The notes below the pieces were generated by a model, which was given only the letters and a program-made list of their open reading frames with translations, had not been told where the DNA came from and did not search any database. A DNA stretch of 64,000 bases from Chromobacterium subtsugae (GTDB lineage Bacteria > Pseudomonadota > Gammaproteobacteria > Burkholderiales > Chromobacteriaceae): contig NZ_JYKA01000009.1 of NCBI RefSeq assembly GCF_001676875.1, positions 95,657 to 159,656 of the forward strand. The letters are read 5' to 3'. The translations under genes were made by a program, and so were the position numbers. Positions 7,301-15,432 of this stretch are shown here, one piece after another (positions within the stretch are counted from its first letter, which is position 1; the number at the start of each line of letters is the position of its first letter).

Positions 7301-7743
7301 GACCATTACTATCCGCCAGTGAAATCGCCGCGCTCAAATTGCCAGGTCTGCCCGGCAGCAAAGTCGCCATCGCCGCTCGGGCGGAACGAGAAGGGTGGTA
7401 TGGCGAGGAAAGAACGGGACTGGGGGGCACCCGCAGGGTGTATCGCCTGCCCGAGCACTATTTGGTCAAGGCAGACGCGGGGACCACCCGAGCAGATGAC
7501 CAGACCTCGTCGTATTCGGTCGGCGGCGCCCCAGCCAAACGGAGCGTTGCGATCAGCCCTCCCCAAATTGACTTGGAGACGCTGCAGATGGTGGAAACTG
7601 TGCTGGATCAGGTTTTACAGGAGCGCAACCTCAGACTGAAGTCGGAAAAGCGCGGCGCCGTGGTCGCGTTTCTATATGACTACGCCAGCAAAGGCGGCGG
7701 ACGGGATGGCATGTTGATGGCGCTGCAAGCGCTGGTGGCATAG
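7297..7743 (+). CDS. Mu-type phage repressor / DNA-binding regulator
   Basis: This 148-residue protein starts at GTG 7297 with AAGGAAG 7 bases upstream. Residues about 6-57 (SASEIAALKLPGLPGSKVAI, GWYGEERTGLGGTRRVYRLP) form the winged-helix Mu DNA-binding domain shared by the Mu c repressor and the N-terminus of MuA. The C-terminal part (DLETLQMVETVLDQVLQERN, then AVVAFLYDYASK) is helical and fits a multimerisation region. There is no transposase core, so this is a free-standing regulator. It diverges from the tail cluster and probably controls it through the repeated sites upstream. Confidence 0.82.
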   Translation: MGPLLSASEIAALKLPGLPGSKVAIAARAEREGWYGEERTGLGGTRRVYRLPEHYLVKADAGTTRADDQTSSYSVGGAPAKRSVAISPPQIDLETLQMVETVLDQVLQERNLRLKSEKRGAVVAFLYDYASKGGGRDGMLMALQALVA

Positions 7744-8014
7744 CACTGGGCTACTTGGCCAAGTGGCCATGTATCTTGCAGGGAACGGCTGGGATAACAT
7801 CAAGACTTTTCGCATGCATATCAGTCATCCTCTGAATGCAAGACGAGACCCAACAGGCCTTGAGGGAACTGCTGGCCGGGGCACTTGAGCCCTCCCCTTC
7901 ACGTGGCGGCCAGCCCCTCTCGCCCGGCCATCCGCGGGTCTCGCATCCCGCTCCGGACGCCGCCAACGATGCGCGCTATGACGACGGGCCGGCTCCAGCA
8001 ACGATGGCGGGCGG
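7744..8014. other. intergenic region at the edge of the phage locus
   Basis: No gene is supported here. A plus-strand open frame from 7836 has no coding character and would run into the next gene. The interval contains a short palindrome (TTGGCCAAGTGGCCA near 7754). It separates the phage locus from chromosomal genes. I see no obvious direct-repeat attachment site. Confidence 0.5.
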
Positions 8015-8053
8015 CAACAAAAATGGCGCAACCCTGTTCAAGGTTGCGCCATT
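8015..8053 (-). terminator. rho-independent terminator after the exonuclease gene
   Basis: A perfect 12-bp stem pairs AATGGCGCAACC (8022-8033) with GGTTGCGCCATT (8042-8053). Read on the minus strand it is followed by TTTTTGTT. It lies about 100 bases beyond the exonuclease stop and may also stop plus-strand transcripts from the repressor. Confidence 0.8.
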
Positions 8054-8154
8054 CTTCATCGCGTTCATCCATTTCTTTCTGGACGATGCCGGCCAGTGGC
8101 TGGCCGCCTGGGTATTGGCCTATCTCGCCCATGCGCGGCCGGGCCGCGCCGTGG

Positions 8155-8778
8155 TCAAACCCGCTGCGCGGCCTGCAATTCGTCCAGATAAGGCCTGATT
8201 TTGGCCGCGGCCACTTTTTGCAGCTTGCACAGCATGCCGTGGTTCACATCGCCCAGGCGGAACTGGCCGCGCAGGGTGTCTTCCAGGTGGCACAGCAGGT
8301 TGGCGGCCATTTCGGCATCAGCCAGCGCGCGGTGGGCGCGGCCGGTGTCCGGCAGGCTGGCCCAGCGGGTGAGCGTGCCCAGCTTGTGGTTGGGCGCCTG
8401 CGGCAGCAGCCGGCGCGACAGCAGCAGCGTGCAGGCGAAATCCTGCCCGCGCGCCAGGCCCAGCTGCGCCAGTTCGTAATCCCAAAACTTGCGGTCGAAG
8501 CTGGCGTTGTGCGCCGCCAGCGGAGCGGAGCCGACAAAGGCGGCGGCGTCGCGCATCACCGCGTGGGCCGGCGGCGCGGCGCGCAGCATGGCGTTGCTGA
8601 TGCCGGTTAGCGCCTCTATCATCGGCGGCACCCGCACGCCGGCGTTCATCAGGCTTTGAAAACGGTCCACCACCCGGCCGTTTTCCACCATCGCCACGCC
8701 GATTTCGGTGGCGCGGCAATCCGGCCCCGGCGTGATGCCGGTGGTTTCAAAGTCGATGACGGCGACGCGCTGTCTCAC
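8155..8778 (-). CDS. DEDDh 3'-5' exonuclease (DnaQ/RNase T fold)
   Basis: This 207-residue protein has the three exonuclease motifs: DFETTG near residue 9, AAHNASFDRKF near 89, and HRALADAE near 147 with the DEDDh histidine. It resembles the free-standing DNA polymerase III epsilon-like exonucleases that trim single-stranded DNA or RNA ends. There is no clamp-binding extension or UvrC-like fusion. The start is GTG at 8778, overlapping the upstream stop (GTGA), so translation is probably coupled to the 67-residue gene before it. Confidence 0.85.
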   Translation of the reverse strand: MRQRVAVIDFETTGITPGPDCRATEIGVAMVENGRVVDRFQSLMNAGVRVPPMIEALTGISNAMLRAAPPAHAVMRDAAAFVGSAPLAAHNASFDRKFWDYELAQLGLARGQDFACTLLLSRRLLPQAPNHKLGTLTRWASLPDTGRAHRALADAEMAANLLCHLEDTLRGQFRLGDVNHGMLCKLQKVAAAKIRPYLDELQAAQRV

Positions 8779-8978
8779 GCCAAGGCCGCCTTGGCGGCCT
8801 CTTCCGGCGTCAGGCCGTCAAAAAACTGGTCGGTATACCATTCGGCCTGCTCTTCGATATGCTCCTGAGCCTCGGCTTCGGTGGCGCCGGCCGCCACCAG
8901 ATGGGTTTCCACCTCGGCGCACCAGGCCAGCAACGCCAGGGTTTCCTCATCCAGTTTTTCTTGCGGCTTTTTCGACAT
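8775..8978 (-). CDS. small acidic hypothetical protein
   Basis: This 67-residue protein starts MSKKPQEKLDEETLALLAWC and has AAGGAAAACC upstream. It is strongly acidic and helical (TEAEAQEHIEEQAEWYTDQF) with a single cysteine and ends in Ala-rich sequence. Its stop overlaps the GTG of the exonuclease gene, so the two form an operon. I do not recognise a family. Confidence 0.7.
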   Translation of the reverse strand: MSKKPQEKLDEETLALLAWCAEVETHLVAAGATEAEAQEHIEEQAEWYTDQFFDGLTPEEAAKAALA

Positions 8979-9070
8979 CGGGTTTTCCTTGCAATTCAGT
9001 ACATTATCGAGCCCGGCATTGTACCCGGCTTTGGCCGGCATGCAAGCGCCAAAACGCGCTTGCCGCGCCG

Positions 9071-9478
9071 TCAGTCGTCCACCCGGCCGCGCAGCGACTT
9101 GATGGCGCCGCGCTGCGACTTGCCGGCCAGCCGCCGCTGCTGAGAACCATAAGTGGGCTTGGTGGCGCGGCGCGCCTTGGGGGTGTGGCTGGCGCTGTCC
9201 ACCAGCGCCTGCAGCCGTAGCAGCGCGTCGGCGCGGTTTTGTTCCTGGGTGCGGTACTGCTGCGCCTTGATCACCAGCACGCCCTCCTTGCTGATGCGCG
9301 TGTCGTTCAGGCCCAGCAATCTTTCGCGCAGCCACTCCGGCAGCGACGACGCGGCAATGTCGAAACGCAGGTGGATGGCGGACGAAACCTTGTTGACGTT
9401 CTGGCCGCCCGCGCCCTGGGCGCGCATCGCGGTGAACGCCACCTCATCCTCTTTGACGAGATAGCGGGAAACAGACAT
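9071..9478 (-). CDS. arfB: alternative ribosome-rescue factor / peptidyl-tRNA hydrolase ArfB (YaeJ)
   Basis: This 135-residue protein has the class I release factor GGQ motif (RAQGAGGQNVNKVSSAIHL, near residues 19-37). Its basic C-terminal tail (KARRATKPTYGSQQRRLAGK) matches the tail that ArfB inserts into the empty mRNA channel of stalled ribosomes. It hydrolyses peptidyl-tRNA on non-stop ribosomes. Length is typical (about 140). It is followed in the same direction by the acidic 67-residue gene after about 90 bases. Confidence 0.93.
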   Translation of the reverse strand: MSVSRYLVKEDEVAFTAMRAQGAGGQNVNKVSSAIHLRFDIAASSLPEWLRERLLGLNDTRISKEGVLVIKAQQYRTQEQNRADALLRLQALVDSASHTPKARRATKPTYGSQQRRLAGKSQRGAIKSLRGRVDD

Positions 9479-9544
9479 GGAGAAGAAAACGGTTTCTTAA
9501 AACCGCATTATAAGCCGCGCGGGCCGCCAGGTCCGCGCGGCTTG

Positions 9545-9665
9545 CCGCTTACGCGCCCAAACGGATGCGCCGTCGCAGATCAGCACCTGGCTGGCGACGA
9601 AGCTGCTGCCGATCAAAAACGCCACCGCGTCGGCGATATCCTCCCCTCCACGAAGCGCTTCCCGC
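9545..9665 (-). pseudogene. remnant of a short-chain dehydrogenase/reductase C-terminus
   Basis: On the minus strand the segment encodes GGEDIADAVAFLIGSSFVAS followed by QVLICDGA, which is the conserved C-terminal signature of short-chain dehydrogenases (ADAVxFL, GQVLxVDGG). No Rossmann N-terminus or catalytic Tyr-x3-Lys lies upstream; the promoter of the chemoreceptor gene begins there. This looks like a decayed fragment. Confidence 0.55.
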
Positions 9666-9815
9666 CCGCGCGGGCGCTGACATGACTGGCAGCGAGCCCG
9701 CGCCCATCCATCTATCATTAACGCGCCGGCGCTTTTATTTTGATGCTCCTTGCCATAGCTAAAGGATTCTTGCTTAGCTCAAAAAACATGTTCCCACTTC
9801 TGACCGGAGAACCTG

Positions 9816-11822
9816 ATGCGACAACTGACCATTCGCCAACTCATGTCCATAGGCACCGCCATCGCCGTCATCCCCTTGCTGTTCGGCAACCTGCTGATAT
9901 GGCAGGGGAATGCCTCGCTGAGACAGGCCGCCACGGCAAGCGGCAATGCGTCGGCCGCCCTGCTGCATTTCAAAAACGCCCGCTACAACGTGGTGCAGAT
10001 TCAGCAGTTCTTGACCGATGCCGCCGCCACCGGCGAAACCGCCGACGACTACCGAGACGAGGAAAGCAACTGGAAACAAGCCCTGACCGAGCTGGATACC
10101 CTGTCGCAACTTCTGCCGGAACTGGCCGCCGACCTGCAGACGCTGAAACCGCAAGTCAACCACCTGCACGAAGAAGGACGCGCGATGGTGGAGGCCTATA
10201 TCCGGCAGGGCCGCGAGGCCGGCAACGCCATCATGAAAAAACCCGGCTCCGGCTTTGACGACACCACTGACGCGATAGACAAGAAACTTGAAGAACTGTC
10301 CAAGCGCATCGAACAACTATTCAGCGCGGCGAACAACGCACAGGAAAGCGCCCTGCGGCAAACCGCGCTGCTGAACGCCGCCATCGCGGCATTGGCCATT
10401 CTGCTCATACTGGCCGCCAACAGCTATCAATACCTCAGTCTGCGGCGCTTGCTGGGCGGCGAGCCGGCTTACGCTTCCGAAGTGGCAAAGGAAATAGCCG
10501 ACGGCAACCTGTCCTTGCAGGTCGCTAACCAGTCGCAGTCGACGGACAGCCTGCTGGGCTCGATGAAAACGATGACGCAGAAATTGACGGAGCACCTGCG
10601 GCTGCTGGATCAGGAAACCAAGCAGGTCGGCCAGTCCTCGTACCAGATTTCCGAAATTTCCAAACACATCACCGACAACTCGGAACGGGAGCAGGGCCAC
10701 TCGGATGAGGTGCGCCAGGCCACCACTGTGCTCGAGGAAACCACGGAATCGGTGCGCGCCATCGCGCAGAAAGTCAGCCAACACGCAGACCAGGCTCGCC
10801 TCAGCGCCAACCAGGGCATGGCCACCATGCGCAGCAATATCGAGGAGATGGGACGCGCCGTAGACGAGGCGCAGCAGGCAGAGGGCAAAATCCAGGCCTT
10901 GAGCGAGGCCAATCAGAAAATCCAGGTCATCACCCAGACCATATCCAGCATCACCGAGCAAACCAATCTGCTGGCGCTGAACGCCGCGATAGAAGCCGCC
11001 AGGGCGGGCGAAGCCGGACGCGGCTTCGCCGTGGTGGCCGACGAGGTGCGCAAGCTGGCCCACCATGCCGGCCAGGCTACCGATGAAATCACCGCCATCA
11101 TCGGCAATCTGAACCAGCTGATAGAGGAAAACACTCAGTCGGTGCAGGGCATCATCGAGCGGACCCGCGCCGGCATGCAAAAAGCCGAAGAAGCCAGCAC
11201 CGCCATCTCCAGCCTGGTGCACGACATCGACAACAATGTCCATGCCGCCCATCAGATCAGCGACGCCAGCTCCACCCAGATGCAGCGCCTGGACACTTTG
11301 CGCTCTACGCTGGCCAAGCTGCTGGACAATATGTCCGGCAACGCGCTGAAAGTGCGGACCACCGGCGTCATCAGCCGCGACTTGTACCGGGTGACGGGCA
11401 ATCTGAGCCAGATCATGGAGAAATTCCGCTTCGACCCCAACTGGACGCCGACTGCGCGCAGCAACGAACACCGCCGCCATCCCCGCGTCAACAAGAACCT
11501 GCTGGTGCAGGTGGACGACGGCGGCCAGAAGCGCGACGCCACCACCGTGGACTTCAGCCTGACCGGCTTGCAGCTGCGGCTGCCGATGCCGCTGCAGGCC
11601 AAGGCCGGGAGCGAACTGCCGCTCAGCATCCAGCTGCCGCAAGACTCCATCGAACGCTATTCCAAGCAGCAACCACTGACGCTCACGGCCAAGTTGCTAT
11701 GGACACGCAAAACCGAGGAAGGCGAGTTGTACGGCTTCTCGTTCGGCCGCCCGAACCCGCAGCAACTGGCGCAACTGGAACAAGCCTTCCTATTCTTCTG
11801 CCACAACCCGATCTACGAATAA
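9816..11822 (+). CDS. methyl-accepting chemotaxis protein with C-terminal PilZ domain
   Basis: This 668-residue membrane receptor has GGAGAACCTG before the ATG. A first membrane helix spans about residues 10-30, a helical periplasmic sensor follows, and a second helix spans about 185-205. The cytoplasmic signalling helix bears the conserved hairpin tip ([19 protein letters not shown], about 380-400) that contacts CheA/CheW. After the bundle, residues about 550-660 form a PilZ domain with the c-di-GMP motifs RRHPR (about 552-556) and DFSLTG (about 579-584). The fusion suggests a receptor whose output responds to c-di-GMP. A terminator follows. Confidence 0.92.
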   Translation: MRQLTIRQLMSIGTAIAVIPLLFGNLLIWQGNASLRQAATASGNASAALLHFKNARYNVVQIQQFLTDAAATGETADDYRDEESNWKQALTELDTLSQLLPELAADLQTLKPQVNHLHEEGRAMVEAYIRQGREAGNAIMKKPGSGFDDTTDAIDKKLEELSKRIEQLFSAANNAQESALRQTALLNAAIAALAILLILAANSYQYLSLRRLLGGEPAYASEVAKEIADGNLSLQVANQSQSTDSLLGSMKTMTQKLTEHLRLLDQETKQVGQSSYQISEISKHITDNSEREQGHSDEVRQATTVLEETTESVRAIAQKVSQHADQARLSANQGMATMRSNIEEMGRAVDEAQQAEGKIQALSEANQKIQVITQTISSITEQTNLLALNAAIEAARAGEAGRGFAVVADEVRKLAHHAGQATDEITAIIGNLNQLIEENTQSVQGIIERTRAGMQKAEEASTAISSLVHDIDNNVHAAHQISDASSTQMQRLDTLRSTLAKLLDNMSGNALKVRTTGVISRDLYRVTGNLSQIMEKFRFDPNWTPTARSNEHRRHPRVNKNLLVQVDDGGQKRDATTVDFSLTGLQLRLPMPLQAKAGSELPLSIQLPQDSIERYSKQQPLTLTAKLLWTRKTEEGELYGFSFGRPNPQQLAQLEQAFLFFCHNPIYE

Positions 11823-11844
11823 GCGCGCCCGCCCGCAAATGACA

Positions 11845-11884
11845 ACCCCCGCCGCAGGCCTGGCCTGGGCGGGGCGGGGGTTTG
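11845..11884. terminator. GC-rich hairpin between convergent genes
   Basis: AACCCCCGCC (11845-11854) pairs with GGCGGGGGTT (11874-11883), with inner GGCCTGGCC able to extend the structure. It is 23 bases after the chemoreceptor stop and 21 bases before the end of the convergent thioredoxin-like gene. Confidence 0.7.
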
Positions 11885-11904
11885 CGATGCGCGCCAGCGC
11901 CGGA

Positions 11905-13446
11905 TCAAGACTTCAGGTTTTTCACCAGGCCATCGCACACCGGCTTTTGCGCGTCGCCGGCCGGCAGCTTTTCGCACACGCCGTTCAGCTGGCCGGCCAG
12001 GCGGCCGATTTCGTCCGCGTGCTTCTGGTCCTGGTTCCAGGCCTTCAGGCGGCTGGCGATCTTTTCCAGCGAACGGCGGCTGCGCTCGTAGAAGGCGCTG
12101 CTGGAGCGGCCCGCGTCGGAGAAGACCTCGCTGGCGGCCTTTTCGATGCGATCGGCGTCCTGCGGCGCCAGTTCCACCGCGTTGCTGACATAGCTGGCGC
12201 CCCACTGCAGGCGGGTGGCCTGCCCTTCCGACGCCTGGTAGGCCTTTTCATACCAGGCCAGCGCCGCGGCCTTGTCGCCGCGCTCCTTGGCGTTGGAGGC
12301 CAGAATAAGCATGTGGTAGTACGGCGCGTGCGAGGTTTTCAATTCCGCCTGCAGCAACTTGTCCGATTCGTCCAGCAGGCCGGCATCGGCCAGCAATTCG
12401 CCGGCGGCGGTGATGACCGCCTGGCGCTGGTAGGGATTGGCGCTCGCCTTGTCCGCGGCGGCCACCTGGCTGCGCACGTCCGCCAGCAGCGACGCCGGCA
12501 GAGGCTGCTTGGGGTGTTGCTGCTTGAACTGCGACAGCAAGGCGGAAGTGGCGCCCAGGCGGTCGCCCCAAGACAGCGTGGCGTCCGCCTCCAGCGCCGC
12601 CAGCTGCCGGCCCCAGGCCTGCTGCAGCGCCTGCTTGCCGGCCGCGTCGTCGCCCAAGAGCTTGATCACATCGCTGGCGGCGTAAATCACGATGTCGGCG
12701 TTGGCGCGGCTAAGCTTGCCGTCGGCCAGCACCTGCAGCAGCTGCGCGCGCGCGTCTTCGTGGTCGAACGGCGGCGGCTCCTTTTCGCCCGCCAGCGCCG
12801 CCAGCGCCTTCAGCCGCAAACGGGTGGCGGTGGCGGTCTGCGCCGCCGGCACCCGTTGCGCCAGCTGCGCCAGCGTGGCGGTGACGTCCTTCTCCGGAAT
12901 GATCTGGCCCTGGTCAACATCCCAGGCGTAGTCGGCCAGCAGTTGCCAATCTTCCGCCGCCAGCGGCTTGCCGGCCAGCGCGTCCGCCAGCAGCGCCTTC
13001 ACCGGCTTTACCGTCACCAGGCCCAGCTGTAGCGTGCGCAGGTAGCGCTCGGGATCCACCTCGCCCGGCAGGCGGGTGATTTCGGTGCCGTCGGGACGGA
13101 ACAAGATCATGGTCGGGTAGCCGCGCACCTTGAACTGCTCGCCCAGTTGCTGGGCGTTGGCGCTGTCGCCGTCCAGATACACCGGCACGAACTGGCGGGT
13201 GGCGGCGATGAAGTCGGGCCGGTTGAAGATGGTGGATTTCACCTGGTTGCACGGCGGGCACCACACCGCGCCCCAGTACAGGAACACCGGCTTGTTTTCG
13301 CTGCGCGCCTTGGCGAAAGCCGCCGGCACGTCGCCCTGCTGCCAGCTGATGCCGGGCGGCAGCGCGTGGCCGTCGGCGACATCGGCATGGGAGAGCGGGG
13401 CCAGGCCGGCCAGCACCAGGGACAACGCCAGTAAAGTACGCTTCAT
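11905..13446 (-). CDS. periplasmic thioredoxin-fold protein with helical repeat region
   Basis: This 513-residue protein has a signal peptide (about residues 1-21). A thioredoxin-like domain follows with WCPPC (Cys63, Cys66) and the cis-proline loop (RGYPTMILF). The remaining 350 residues are Ala/Leu-rich helical repeats, probably TPR-like, and end with two further cysteines (GVCEKLP and PVCDGL). The domain pattern resembles periplasmic thiol-disulfide exchange proteins. The partner is unknown. It is transcribed alone with a convergent terminator. Confidence 0.82.
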   Translation of the reverse strand: MKRTLLALSLVLAGLAPLSHADVADGHALPPGISWQQGDVPAAFAKARSENKPVFLYWGAVWCPPCNQVKSTIFNRPDFIAATRQFVPVYLDGDSANAQQLGEQFKVRGYPTMILFRPDGTEITRLPGEVDPERYLRTLQLGLVTVKPVKALLADALAGKPLAAEDWQLLADYAWDVDQGQIIPEKDVTATLAQLAQRVPAAQTATATRLRLKALAALAGEKEPPPFDHEDARAQLLQVLADGKLSRANADIVIYAASDVIKLLGDDAAGKQALQQAWGRQLAALEADATLSWGDRLGATSALLSQFKQQHPKQPLPASLLADVRSQVAAADKASANPYQRQAVITAAGELLADAGLLDESDKLLQAELKTSHAPYYHMLILASNAKERGDKAAALAWYEKAYQASEGQATRLQWGASYVSNAVELAPQDADRIEKAASEVFSDAGRSSSAFYERSRRSLEKIASRLKAWNQDQKHADEIGRLAGQLNGVCEKLPAGDAQKPVCDGLVKNLKS

Positions 13447-13643
13447 GATCCAGCCTCGTTCAAAATGGGTAATGGCCCATGCTAAACCAATTACTCACAA
13501 AGCATATAGCATAACTGGCGATTTGCTTAGCAAGCCCGCTGCAAATCCCTGATGCCTAGCCGGCCCCAAGCGCGAAATGACATTGACCTACCCGCGGCGA
13601 GCGAGGAAAAATGGGGCTCGTCATTCCGCCGGAAAACCCAGCC

Positions 13644-13823
13644 ATGCCCGTGAAGAACCGCAAACATCGAATCTTGCTTTTGTCGTCGCTGCTGGCCCTC
13701 TGCTTGATCGGCCAGATCCTCTCTTACCGCACCGTCAACCTCTCCAGCCTATGCGCCGGCGCGATCATCGGCATCCTCATCGCCCAGCTATCGGCGGAAC
13801 TTGATGCCCTGCGCGCCGTTTAG
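13644..13823 (+). CDS. small inner membrane protein, hypothetical
   Basis: This 59-residue protein starts at ATG 13644, MPVKNRKHRILLLSSLLALC. A basic N-terminus precedes two hydrophobic stretches (about residues 10-25 and 33-50), suggesting a helical hairpin in the inner membrane. Its last four bases overlap the convergent OsmC gene. No family is recognised; an upstream in-frame start 11 codons earlier is possible. Confidence 0.5.
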   Translation: MPVKNRKHRILLLSSLLALCLIGQILSYRTVNLSSLCAGAIIGILIAQLSAELDALRAV

Positions 13824-14236
13824 GCTTCGCGCAGTTCGAAATCGTGGCTGATGTCGGCGGTCTTGCCCAACATGATGGAGGCGGAACAGTATTTCTCCGC
13901 CGACAATTTAATCGCCCGCTCCACCACGTCCGGCTTCAGTTCCTTGCCGGTCACCACGAAATGGAAATGGATCTTGGTGAACACCTTGGGCTCGGCGCCG
14001 GCGCGCTCGGCCTCCATCTCCACCCAGCAATCCGTCACCTGCTGGCGCGACTTTTTCAGAATGGTGATCACGTCATAGCTGGTGCAGCCAGCGGTTCCCA
14101 ATAGCAGCAGCTCCATCGGCCGCGGCCCCAGATTACGGCCGCCGCCCTCCGGCGCGCCGTCCATCACCACCGCGTGGCCGCTGCCGCTCTCGCCCATGAA
14201 GCACACGCCGTCCACCCATTTCAGCCTCGCCTGCAT
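13820..14236 (-). CDS. OsmC family protein (YhfA-like)
   Basis: This 138-residue protein has the OsmC fold signature: RPMELLLLGTAGCTSYDV with a cysteine near residue 51 and a second cysteine in SAEKYCSASIML. These two cysteines reduce organic hydroperoxides in OsmC/Ohr proteins. The YhfA-type branch matches the LGPRPMELLL context. The protein is probably cytosolic. It is divergent from tsaD, with about 115 bases for both promoters. Confidence 0.88.
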   Translation of the reverse strand: MQARLKWVDGVCFMGESGSGHAVVMDGAPEGGGRNLGPRPMELLLLGTAGCTSYDVITILKKSRQQVTDCWVEMEAERAGAEPKVFTKIHFHFVVTGKELKPDVVERAIKLSAEKYCSASIMLGKTADISHDFELREA

Positions 14237-14351
14237 CGCTTATCCCCTGCTTTTTCAATGAAAATGGCCATCAGACTATCATTGCCGATTTGGGACGACA
14301 AAGAATCACCTGTAGAATGGAAAGATTGTCCCGTTATATCTGAGCTGCACC

Positions 14352-15377
14352 ATGCTGGTACTTGGTATTGAATCTTCCTGCGACGAAACCGGCGTCGCCC
14401 TCTACGACACCGAACAGGGCTTGCTGGCGCATCAACTGCACACGCAGATGGCGATGCATGCCGAATACGGCGGCGTGGTGCCCGAACTGGCCAGCCGCGA
14501 CCACATCCGCCGCGCCATTCCGCTGACCGAAGCCTGCTTGCAGGACGCCGGCAAGCAGCTGGCCGACCTGGACGCCATCGCCTACACCCAAGGCCCGGGC
14601 CTGGGCGGCGCGCTGCTGGTGGGCGCCAGCATGGCCAACGCGCTGGCCTTCGGCCTGAACATCCCGGTGATTCCGGTCCACCACCTCGAAGGCCATTTGC
14701 TGTCGCCATTGCTGGCCGACCCCAAACCGCAGTTTCCATTTCTGGCGCTGCTGGTATCCGGCGGCCACACCCAGCTGATGGCGGTGCGCGGCGTAGGTAA
14801 TTACGAAATCCTGGGCGAAACGGTGGACGACGCCGCCGGCGAAGCCTTCGACAAAACCGCCAAGCTGCTGGGCCTGCCCTACCCCGGCGGCCCGCTGCTG
14901 TCCAAACTGGCCGAATCCGGCAACCCCGGCCGCTTCACGCTGCCGCGCCCGATGCTGCACTCCGGCAACCTGGACATGAGCTTCTCCGGCCTGAAAACCG
15001 CGGTGCTGACGCTGACGAAGCAAGTGGAGGCCGAGCACGGCGCAATCGACGAACAAGCGCGGATGGACATCTGCCGCGCCTTCCAGGAGGCCATCGTCGA
15101 AGTGCTGGTGAAAAAATCGCTGGCTGCGATGAAGCAGGCCGGCATGAAGCGGCTGGTAGTGGCCGGCGGCGTCGGCGCCAACAAGCAGCTGCGCGCGGCG
15201 CTGGACGACGCCGCGGCGCGGCGCAAATTCGAGGTGTTCTACCCGCCGCTGGCGCTGTGCACCGACAACGGCGCGATGATCGCCTTCGCCGGCGCGATGC
15301 GGCTGAAATTCGCCGAACCGGCCGGCGGCTACAGCATCAAGCCGCGCTGGGACCTCTCCAGCCTGCCGGCGGTATAA
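14352..15377 (+). CDS. tsaD: tRNA N6-threonylcarbamoyladenosine transferase TsaD
   Basis: This 341-residue protein starts [20 protein letters not shown], the hallmark of TsaD (Gcp/Kae1). It has the metal-binding histidines (about 111 and 115) in [23 protein letters not shown], and the ASKH-type nucleotide loops ([19 protein letters not shown]). TsaD transfers threonylcarbamoyl to A37 of ANN-decoding tRNAs with TsaB and TsaE. Length is typical. The neighbouring genes do not include its partners. Confidence 0.97.
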   Translation: MLVLGIESSCDETGVALYDTEQGLLAHQLHTQMAMHAEYGGVVPELASRDHIRRAIPLTEACLQDAGKQLADLDAIAYTQGPGLGGALLVGASMANALAFGLNIPVIPVHHLEGHLLSPLLADPKPQFPFLALLVSGGHTQLMAVRGVGNYEILGETVDDAAGEAFDKTAKLLGLPYPGGPLLSKLAESGNPGRFTLPRPMLHSGNLDMSFSGLKTAVLTLTKQVEAEHGAIDEQARMDICRAFQEAIVEVLVKKSLAAMKQAGMKRLVVAGGVGANKQLRAALDDAAARRKFEVFYPPLALCTDNGAMIAFAGAMRLKFAEPAGGYSIKPRWDLSSLPAV

Positions 15378-15432
15378 ACCCACCCATTTAGCCGCGCCGC
15401 CGCCCAGCGCCGGCGCGGCCAAGCAAAACGCC

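Noticed and set aside
1..7743. Complete functional Mu-like prophage
   Set aside because: No transposase, target-choice protein, terminase, portal or head gene is found where Mu order would put them, and no phage end sequence was recognised next to the repressor.
7836..8198. Open plus-strand frame of 120 codons after the repressor gene
   Set aside because: It runs across the terminator hairpin and into the end of the convergent exonuclease gene, and the sequence has no coding character.
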